In this document: piece after piece, positions 1-5,495 of the stretch
How positions within the stretch are numbered: the stretch's first letter is position 1
Layout of the letters: the number at the start of each line of letters is the position of its first letter
Assembly: GCA_900548315.1 (NCBI GenBank)
Contig: URJU01000123.1
Coordinates: 1 to 6,972, forward strand
Reading direction: 5' to 3'
Source of the DNA: an uncultured Coprococcus sp.
GTDB taxonomy: Bacteria > Bacillota > Clostridia > Lachnospirales > Lachnospiraceae
DNA length: 6,972 bases
Translations under genes and position numbers: made by a program
Notes under the pieces: generated by a model
What the model was told of the DNA's origin: nothing
What the model saw: only the letters and a program-made list of their open reading frames with translations
Database searches by the model: none

Positions 1-38
1 CCTTATCGTCGGCAGCGTCAGATGTGTATAAGAGACAG
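1..38 (+). other. Sequencing adapter left on the contig (Illumina Nextera read 1, Tn5 mosaic end)
   Basis: Bases 6-19 read TCGTCGGCAGCGTC and bases 20-38 read AGATGTGTATAAGAGACAG, which together are the complete 33-base Nextera read-1 transposase adapter, with no mismatch. The last 19 bases are the Tn5 mosaic end. The five bases before it (CCTTA) lie where the end of an i5 index would be. This is library-preparation sequence that survived trimming and assembly, not a transposon in the organism. Translating across it creates the false N-terminus MCIRDS on the following gene. Confidence 0.97.
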
Positions 39-64
39 CATTAAAACATATGGCGGAAATATAA
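39..64 (+). CDS. Probable C-terminal end of RuvA (partial, cut by the contig edge)
   Basis: After the adapter, the frame with codons starting at 41 reads LKHMAEI and then a TAA stop at 62-64. The final A of this stop is the first base of the ruvB ATG, giving a TAATG junction of the kind seen in translationally coupled genes. In most bacteria the gene directly upstream of ruvB is ruvA, which encodes the DNA-junction-binding partner of the RuvB motor, and RuvA proteins often end in a short helix with a similar Leu-Lys pattern. Only seven codons are visible, so the identity rests on context and not on a domain match. It could also be a chance open stretch. Confidence 0.4.
52..57 (+). promoter_or_regulatory. 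Ribosome binding site of ruvB
   Basis: GGCGGA ends six bases before the ATG at 64. It is a moderate match to the Shine-Dalgarno consensus. It supports the start at 64 over the upstream in-frame ATG at 22, which lies inside the adapter. Confidence 0.6.
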
Positions 65-1074
65 TGAGCAGAATTATTTCAACAGAAACATTGGACAAAG
101 AAGAAGAAAAAAGTGAATATAGCCTGAGACCTCAGTACCTGAACGAGTATATAGGGCAGGAGAAGGTTAAAGACAATCTTAGGATATTCATAGAGGCTGC
201 AAAGAAGAGAAAGGAGCCACTGGATCATTTGCTTCTTTATGGGCCTCCGGGACTTGGAAAAACAACATTGTCAACTATAGTTGCAAATGAGATGGGAGTA
301 AATATCAAGATAACTTCGGGACCTGCGATAGAAAAGCCGGGAGAACTTGCTGCAATACTCAACAACCTGTCCGACAATGACATCCTGTTTATAGATGAGA
401 TACACAGACTCAGCACACAGGTGGAGGAGGTTCTGTATCCCGCCATGGAGGATTACGCAATAGATGTGGTGATAGGCAAGGGCGCCGGAGCCAGATCAAT
501 CAGACTCGATCTTCCGAAGTTCACGCTTATAGGTGCAACGACAAGAGTCGGTATGCTTTCGGCTCCACTTAGAGACAGATTTGGAATGGTTGATAAGCTG
601 GAGTTTTATACCAATGGTGATCTGAAAGAGATAATTTTGAGGTCTGCGGATGTACTCGGCGTGAGGATAGAAGATGATGGCGCGCTAGAGATAGCAAGAA
701 GATCTCGTGGAACACCAAGACTTGCAAACAGACTGTTAAAAAGATGCCGCGATTATGCGGAAGTCTGTCATGATGGATGCATAGATGTATCCGTTGCAAA
801 GAGCGCACTGGACAAGTTACAGGTTGATTCCATGGGACTTGATATAAATGACAGGAATATATTATTGACCATGATAGAGAAATTTGACGGTGGTCCGGTT
901 GGACTTGATACACTGGCGGCTGCAGTCGGTGAGGATCCTGGAACCATTGAGGATGTATATGAGCCTTATTTTATAATGAACGGATTTATCAACAGGACTC
1001 CTAGGGGGCGTGTTGTGACTGATCTTTGCTACAGGCATCTCGGACTGGATGCATTCATAAAAAATAAACTGTGA
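64..1074 (+). CDS. ruvB: Holliday junction branch migration DNA helicase RuvB
   Basis: RuvB is the hexameric AAA+ ATPase that, with RuvA, drives branch migration of Holliday junctions in recombination and repair; RuvC then cuts them. The 336-residue product has the normal family length. Residues 20-30 carry the usual [12 protein letters not shown] entry to the ATPase. Walker A is GPPGLGKT at 60-67, Walker B is LFIDEIH at 108-114, sensor 1 is GATTR at 157-161, PLRDRFG at 168-174 holds the arginine finger, and the sensor 2 segment RGTPRLANR is at 215-223. The C-terminal winged-helix domain (from about 256) ends with the typical TPRGRVVTD at 312-320. The ATG at 64 is preferred because the in-frame ATG at 22 lies in adapter sequence. 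The gene probably overlaps the end of ruvA by one base and is followed 38 nt later by zapA. No key residue is missing. Confidence 0.98.
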   Translation: MSRIISTETLDKEEEKSEYSLRPQYLNEYIGQEKVKDNLRIFIEAAKKRKEPLDHLLLYGPPGLGKTTLSTIVANEMGVNIKITSGPAIEKPGELAAILNNLSDNDILFIDEIHRLSTQVEEVLYPAMEDYAIDVVIGKGAGARSIRLDLPKFTLIGATTRVGMLSAPLRDRFGMVDKLEFYTNGDLKEIILRSADVLGVRIEDDGALEIARRSRGTPRLANRLLKRCRDYAEVCHDGCIDVSVAKSALDKLQVDSMGLDINDRNILLTMIEKFDGGPVGLDTLAAAVGEDPGTIEDVYEPYFIMNGFINRTPRGRVVTDLCYRHLGLDAFIKNKL

Positions 1075-1099
1075 ACATAACGATGGAAAAATTTTAAAT

Positions 1100-1105
1100 A
1101 AGGAG
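1100..1105 (+). promoter_or_regulatory. Ribosome binding site of zapA
   Basis: AAGGAG ends seven bases before the ATG at 1113 but only one base before the in-frame ATG at 1107. This spacing makes 1113 the likely start and removes the first two residues (MG) of the longer reading. Confidence 0.85.
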
Positions 1106-1112
1106 AATGGGT

Positions 1113-1514
1113 ATGGCACAAAAAAATGATATTAAGGTAGTGATCAATAACAAAGTTTATACTCTGAGCGGTCAGGAGAGCGAAGATTATCTGCAGAACG
1201 TTGCAACGTATATCAATGGCAAGATTGCTGAGTGTCAGTCATCTGAGGCATACAGGAGATTTAACGCTGAATATCAGAACGTATTGCTTGCGCTTAATAT
1301 AGCAGATGATTATTTCAAGGCAAAAGATCAGGTAAATCAGATGCTCACAGAGGATGATGATAAGGACAAGCAGATATATGATCTCAGACATGAGGTTATT
1401 GAGGTACAGATAAAATATGAGTCTGCTCAGAAGATGATCGAGGAGTATAAGGATAAGATAAGTGAACTTCAGAGACAGATAATAAAGCTTGAAGCGGAGA
1501 AAAATGTTAAATAG
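1113..1514 (+). CDS. zapA: Cell division protein ZapA
   Basis: ZapA is a cytoplasmic FtsZ-associated protein that promotes bundling of FtsZ filaments and stabilises the Z ring. The N-terminal head (residues about 7-75) shows the family pattern: a short beta hairpin (KVVINNKVYTLSG, 8-20), then a helix with DYLQNVATYINGKI (25-38), then a long helix beginning near NVLLALNIADDY (56-67). From about residue 85 to the end the sequence is strongly charged with hydrophobic heptad positions and should form a coiled coil. At 133 residues it is longer than the roughly 85-residue Bacillus subtilis ZapA, mainly because of this coiled coil, a form common in Clostridia. The start at 1113 is chosen on ribosome-binding-site spacing. 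Its 3' end overlaps the next gene by 11 nt, which suggests translational coupling. There is no signal peptide or membrane segment. Confidence 0.92.
   Translation: MAQKNDIKVVINNKVYTLSGQESEDYLQNVATYINGKIAECQSSEAYRRFNAEYQNVLLALNIADDYFKAKDQVNQMLTEDDDKDKQIYDLRHEVIEVQIKYESAQKMIEEYKDKISELQRQIIKLEAEKNVK
1496..1499 (+). promoter_or_regulatory. Ribosome binding site of the U32 gene, inside the end of zapA
   Basis: GGAG lies four bases before the ATG at 1504 and is itself part of the last zapA codons. The upstream in-frame TTG at 1489 has no Shine-Dalgarno-like sequence before it, so 1504 is preferred. Confidence 0.65.
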
Positions 1515-3936
1515 AACAGAGATATTGGCGCCGGCAGGCAATTTTGATGCGGTGAGGGCAGCTGTCAACGCACATGCGGATGCTGTCTATCTTGGGGGCA
1601 ATCTTTTTAGTGCCCGTGCGTTTGCCGGAAATTTTAATGAAAAAGAGTTATTGGAGACGATAGACTACTGTCATACATTTGATGTCAAAGTGTATATGGC
1701 AGTCAACACGTTACTGAAAAATGAAGAGATAAAAAGGCTCCCGGATTATGTGGAGCCTTATTACAGAGAGGGCGTAGATGGCATCATAGTCCAGGATATG
1801 GGCGTTGCAAATGTCTTTTCTGAAAATTTTCCTGATCTTCCATTGCACGGCAGCACACAGCTCAGTGTGTCCAGTGAGTATGGAGCAGCATTTCTAAAGA
1901 ACATAGGCATGACGAGATTTGTGCCGTCAAGAGAATTATCACTGGATGAAATCAGATCAATAAAAAGTAAAATTGACATTGAGATAGAGACATTTGTCCA
2001 CGGTGCAATGTGTTATTGCTATTCAGGAAGATGTCTGATGAGCAGCTATGCCGGTGGCAGAAGCGGCAACAGGGGACGCTGTGCTCAGCCATGTAGAAAG
2101 AAGTATCAGATGGGTGATGAATACGCATATATGCTCAGTTTAAAGGATATGTGCATGCTCTCAGATGTAGGAAAGCTTATTGATGCAGGTATAGACTCAT
2201 TTAAGATAGAAGGAAGAATGAAAAAACCTGAGTATGTTGCGGCAACGACATACGCTTATAGGGAGCTGCGGGATGCATATCTGTCAGGTTGCAGCGATCT
2301 CACAAATCTGTCAGTCAGGTATGAGAATATGCTCAGGGATATATATAATAGAGGCGGTTTTTGTTCGGGATACTATTTTGTCGGTAATGGCAGGCAGATG
2401 CTGGCAGATAAGAGACCCAATCACACAGGAGTAAAGATTGGAAAGGTGACAAAGATCAATAAACCCTTTGTAGAAATAAAGCTGAGTTCAGATGTACATT
2501 CTGGTGATGTTTTTGAAATCAGAGGCAGACAGGGGGAAGTCGAAATTACCTGTGGTGTGGATGCTATAGCAGATAAATGCATAAGTGTAAAAGGAAAGTC
2601 GTTTCAGCTAATTTCTGTGGGCAATCAGGTATACAGGACGAGAAACAACAGGCTTTTAAATGACATACAGAAAAATATCATAGACAATGATAGAAAAATC
2701 AATCTCAGAGCGGAGCTGACAGCTAAAATTGGTAAAAAAATGATGCTTAAACTCAGTTCTCTAGGGGAAGATATATGTGAAAATCTTGTGATTGGGCCTG
2801 AATGTGTTTCGGCAGCTAACAAGCCGGTGACAGAGGAGCAGATGCTCTCAAAGATAAAAAAGACCGGCGGCACTCCTTTTGAAATAGAAGAAGTAATAGC
2901 TGATGTAGATGATGGGTTGTTCGTTCCGATAGGTGCTATAAATAATATGAGAAGACAGGCACTTGAGGAGATGCGGAAACTTCTGATAGATAGAAACAGA
3001 AGAACTTTGACAGACATTGCATCTGATGAAAAAGAAGAAACATGTGTGGTTTCACAGGATGCCCAAGATAGAACTTTGACAGATAATATAGTTGAAAAAA
3101 ACTGGCGGTCAGGTCTGACGGTGGCTGTATCTACATCAGACCATGTAAATATTGTTAAGAATTATAAATGGGTAAGTAACATTATTGTAGATTATAATAT
3201 CAGACAATATGGAACCGAACTTAAAAATTTAGGCTTTAGCACATTTGTCGCATTGCCGGAGGTGCTCAGGCAAAAGAAACTAAATGATTATGATGACATT
3301 AGAAATATGATCTGTACATTTGACGGTGTTGTTATAAAAAATATAGATGAGTTGGGATTCGTTGTTGGAATAAACTATGAGGGACCAGTGATCGCAGATG
3401 CAGGACTCTACGTGTACAACGATAAAGCATATGATTTATATAGTAACTGTCTCAGAAATATGATATTTATGTCGTCACAGGAGTTAACTCTTGACGAGAT
3501 AAATGGTTTGTCTGTGGATCCAATTCTCAAAATATATGGCTATCAAAAGGTTATGATAACAGCAGGATGTGTAGCTGGTAATTATAGGAACGGATGTGCT
3601 CAGAAACAGACAAGGCAGAGTGGCGACATTCAAAATATATTAAAAATGACTGATGATATGGGTAATACATTTTATGTCAGAAATTATTGCTCAGACTGTT
3701 ATAATGTTATTTACAATGGTGTCCCGACTAGTATTCTCGACAGGTTGGATGTTTTGCCTGACAAGAAAGACGGATATTATGTCGAATTCACTGTTGAGGA
3801 CAGTGCTATGGTCAGAAATATAATGGACTACGTTGGGGAGAATATTATTGGACAGAGTGTTCCGGATAAAGAATCCCATGCTAATAGTCCTATCAAGGAT
3901 TATACGAGGGGACATTATTTCAGGGGAATAGACTAA
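1504..3936 (+). CDS. U32 family peptidase-like protein with DUF3656 (RlhA/TrhP group, putative RNA hydroxylation factor)
   Basis: Proteins of this family were named as collagenase-like peptidases. Members such as E. coli RlhA and TrhP are now known to be needed for hydroxylation of 23S rRNA or tRNA, and relatives UbiU/UbiV bind an iron-sulfur cluster. The 810-residue product starts with the typical EILAPAGNFDAVRAAV (6-21) and ADAVYLGG (25-32). The U32 signature runs from E162 (ETFVHGAMC) through C170, C177 and S180, followed by GNRGRCAQPCR (188-198) and SFKIEGRMKKPEYVA (232-246). A small beta-rich segment begins near KIGKVTKI (311-318), and the DUF3656-like part covers roughly 385-500. A linker with two RTLTD copies precedes a second domain (about 535-750) with cysteines 689, 698, 729 and 732. 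The C-terminus YTRGHYFRGID is intact, so the gene is full length. C170, C177, C193 and C197 are candidate metal ligands by analogy. The exact substrate cannot be read from sequence. It is coupled to zapA by overlap and lies 23 nt before the SEDS gene. Confidence 0.9.
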   Translation: MLNRTEILAPAGNFDAVRAAVNAHADAVYLGGNLFSARAFAGNFNEKELLETIDYCHTFDVKVYMAVNTLLKNEEIKRLPDYVEPYYREGVDGIIVQDMGVANVFSENFPDLPLHGSTQLSVSSEYGAAFLKNIGMTRFVPSRELSLDEIRSIKSKIDIEIETFVHGAMCYCYSGRCLMSSYAGGRSGNRGRCAQPCRKKYQMGDEYAYMLSLKDMCMLSDVGKLIDAGIDSFKIEGRMKKPEYVAATTYAYRELRDAYLSGCSDLTNLSVRYENMLRDIYNRGGFCSGYYFVGNGRQMLADKRPNHTGVKIGKVTKINKPFVEIKLSSDVHSGDVFEIRGRQGEVEITCGVDAIADKCISVKGKSFQLISVGNQVYRTRNNRLLNDIQKNIIDNDRKINLRAELTAKIGKKMMLKLSSLGEDICENLVIGPECVSAANKPVTEEQMLSKIKKTGGTPFEIEEVIADVDDGLFVPIGAINNMRRQALEEMRKLLIDRNRRTLTDIASDEKEETCVVSQDAQDRTLTDNIVEKNWRSGLTVAVSTSDHVNIVKNYKWVSNIIVDYNIRQYGTELKNLGFSTFVALPEVLRQKKLNDYDDIRNMICTFDGVVIKNIDELGFVVGINYEGPVIADAGLYVYNDKAYDLYSNCLRNMIFMSSQELTLDEINGLSVDPILKIYGYQKVMITAGCVAGNYRNGCAQKQTRQSGDIQNILKMTDDMGNTFYVRNYCSDCYNVIYNGVPTSILDRLDVLPDKKDGYYVEFTVEDSAMVRNIMDYVGENIIGQSVPDKESHANSPIKDYTRGHYFRGID
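3001..3083 (+). repeat. Short in-frame direct repeat in the U32 gene (copies at 3001-3014 and 3070-3083)
   Basis: AGAACTTTGACAGA occurs twice, 69 bases (23 codons) apart, and both copies are in the reading frame. Each encodes RTLTD (residues 500-504 and 523-527); the 15th base differs silently. The copies flank an acidic, probably flexible linker between the DUF3656-like part and the C-terminal domain. This may mark a small internal duplication or be coincidence. Confidence 0.6.
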
Positions 3937-3947
3937 GACTTTTTGAT

Positions 3948-3954
3948 AAAGGTG
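3948..3954 (+). promoter_or_regulatory. Ribosome binding site of the SEDS gene
   Basis: AAAGGTG lies five bases before the ATG at 3960, within the 23-base gap after the U32 stop codon. It supports 3960 as the start. Confidence 0.7.
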
Positions 3955-3959
3955 ATAGA

Positions 3960-5495
3960 ATGGTAACAATAATAAGTGAGATAGCAAAATATCTTATTAT
4001 ATTTTTCATGGTGCTTTATACGGTCAAGTGTTTTACAGTACTAAAGCCGGTTGCCGCAGATCGTAAGCGGCGGGCACTAAATGTGCAGATTTTTTATGTG
4101 TTCATGATACATTTTATGTGTTATTTGACACTGTATCTGCACTATCAGAAAAAGAGCATAATAGTTTTCTATGTTGTCCAGATGATTGTGTCCATAACAT
4201 ACATGGTATCGTATCATGCGATATATAAGGAATCATCAAGACTCATCACAAATAATATGTCATTTTTGCTCCTTATAGGATATGTTATGCTGACAAGACT
4301 CGATTTTGATCTGGCAAAAAAACAGTTTATATTTGCAACAATAATGCTTGTTGTCACAGCATTCATCCCTATGCTCATAATGAAACTGCCTCAGGTGCGA
4401 AATTGGAATGTATTTTATGCTGTATTTGGAATAGGTTTCCTGTGCACTGTATTTATTCCACATGTTGGAGTAGATAAATACGGATCGAACAACTGGATAA
4501 GTATTGCCGGAATCTCCATGCAGCCTATGGAAATAGTAAAGATTGTGTTTGTATTCTTTCTGGCAAGTTCTTTTTTAAAGGCAAAGAACTTCAAAGATAT
4601 GATGAAAACCATCTGTGTGGCAGGCGGTTTTATGCTCGTTCTTGTGGCTGAGACAGATCTGGGTGGTGCAGTTATATTCTTTATGGTATTTGTCATGATG
4701 CTCTATCTTGCAACTGGAAAACACAGCATTTTGATCGGTGGTGGAATCGGCGGATCGGTGGTCGCAGTTGTTGGGTACATGCTGCTTAAGAGCCATTTTA
4801 GTCATGTAACCATGAGAATTGATGCGTGGTTGAATCCACTCAAATATATCGATGGCAGTGGATATCAGGTGGCACAAAGTTTGTTTGCTATAGGTTCCGG
4901 TGGCTTTGAGGGATCAGGACTTTGTCAGGGATCACCAACTTCCATACCGGGTGTGTCTAGTGATTTTATTTTTGCAGCTATATGTGAGGAGCTTGGTGTG
5001 ATATTTGGTCTATGTCTGCTTTTGATGTATCTTAGCTGCTTTATATACTTTATCAATATATCAATGAAGGTAAGAGATACTTTTTACAAAAATGTAGCTT
5101 TTGGATTTACCATATGCTTTGTTTTTCAGATATTCCTGAACGTTGGAGGCGTGGTGAAATTTATCCCATCCACAGGTGTAACGCTGCCGCTAGTGAGTTA
5201 TGGAGTCAGCTCGGTAGTCAGCACCCTCATAATGTTTGGAATCATTCAGGGCATATGTATATTGGAAAACAATGGAGTTGATAGGAATGTCAGACAGAAA
5301 AAAGCCATACAGTCAGAATGGACGGAGAATGGAGACGGGCAATACCCGCAGTACAGGGAAGAGTTCAGCGAAAGACAGAACAGACAACAAAAAAATGGGC
5401 AGAGTGGGCGTACAAAACAAGTCGAAGAAAAAAGGTCAAAGCAGTATACAGATAGGAAAAAACAGCCAGACACAGATGAGTTCTGGGGAGAATGA
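3960..5495 (+). CDS. FtsW/RodA/SpoVE family (SEDS) peptidoglycan glycosyltransferase
   Basis: SEDS proteins are polytopic membrane enzymes that polymerise lipid II into glycan strands, working with a class B PBP. The 511-residue product has about 12-13 hydrophobic segments. The first three (roughly 10-88) precede the conserved core, which starts near 99 with LLLIGYVMLTRLD; this N-terminal extension resembles the actinobacterial and clostridial SEDS proteins paired with PbpA. Core motifs are GSNNWISIAG (175-184), QPMEIVKI (188-195), ETDLGG (231-236), YQVAQSLFAIGSGG (302-315), SSDFIFAAICEE (333-344) and STGVTLPLVSYGVSS (404-418). D335 aligns with the essential aspartate of RodA and FtsW. Some usual residues differ: QPSE is QPME and SYGGSS is SYGVSS. 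From about 436 the sequence is a hydrophilic, probably cytoplasmic tail rich in Gln, Lys, Arg and Glu, encoded where the next reading frame is also open. I cannot say whether it serves division, elongation or sporulation. Confidence 0.93.
   Translation: MVTIISEIAKYLIIFFMVLYTVKCFTVLKPVAADRKRRALNVQIFYVFMIHFMCYLTLYLHYQKKSIIVFYVVQMIVSITYMVSYHAIYKESSRLITNNMSFLLLIGYVMLTRLDFDLAKKQFIFATIMLVVTAFIPMLIMKLPQVRNWNVFYAVFGIGFLCTVFIPHVGVDKYGSNNWISIAGISMQPMEIVKIVFVFFLASSFLKAKNFKDMMKTICVAGGFMLVLVAETDLGGAVIFFMVFVMMLYLATGKHSILIGGGIGGSVVAVVGYMLLKSHFSHVTMRIDAWLNPLKYIDGSGYQVAQSLFAIGSGGFEGSGLCQGSPTSIPGVSSDFIFAAICEELGVIFGLCLLLMYLSCFIYFINISMKVRDTFYKNVAFGFTICFVFQIFLNVGGVVKFIPSTGVTLPLVSYGVSSVVSTLIMFGIIQGICILENNGVDRNVRQKKAIQSEWTENGDGQYPQYREEFSERQNRQQKNGQSGRTKQVEEKRSKQYTDRKKQPDTDEFWGE
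5274..5277 (+). promoter_or_regulatory. Candidate ribosome binding site for PBP start at 5287
   Basis: GGAG inside the SEDS coding sequence ends nine bases before the in-frame ATG at 5287. It favours this start over the TTG at 5236 and the in-frame ATGs at 5329, 5395 and 5476, which have no Shine-Dalgarno sequence at suitable spacing. A stronger site (GGGGAG, 5485-5490) exists at the end of the SEDS gene but serves ATGs in another frame. Confidence 0.45.

Noticed and set aside
20..38. Tn5 mosaic end as a sign of a natural transposon
   Set aside because: It is joined directly to the Nextera primer sequence at 6-19, there is no transposase, and it sits at the very start of the window; adapter carry-over explains it fully.
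22..63. ruvB start at the ATG at 22
   Set aside because: The first six codons are adapter sequence; the ATG at 64 has a ribosome binding site and gives the normal 336-residue length.
569..913. Reverse-strand open frame opposite ruvB, and similar antisense frames opposite zapA, the U32 gene and the SEDS gene
   Set aside because: They lie fully opposite well-identified genes, have no recognisable domain, and are explained as shadows of the coding strand.
1489..1503. TTG at 1489 as the U32 start
   Set aside because: No Shine-Dalgarno sequence precedes it and family members normally begin close to the EILAPAG segment, which fits the ATG at 1504.
3007..3081. TTGACA boxes at 3007-3012 and 3076-3081 as promoter -35 elements
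   Set aside because: Neither has a TATAAT-like sequence at 16-18 bases, both lie inside the U32 coding sequence, and they are part of the RTLTD-coding repeat.
5236..5286. TTG at 5236 as the PBP start
   Set aside because: It has no clear ribosome binding site and would code a stretch lying over the last SEDS membrane helix; 5287 is better placed.
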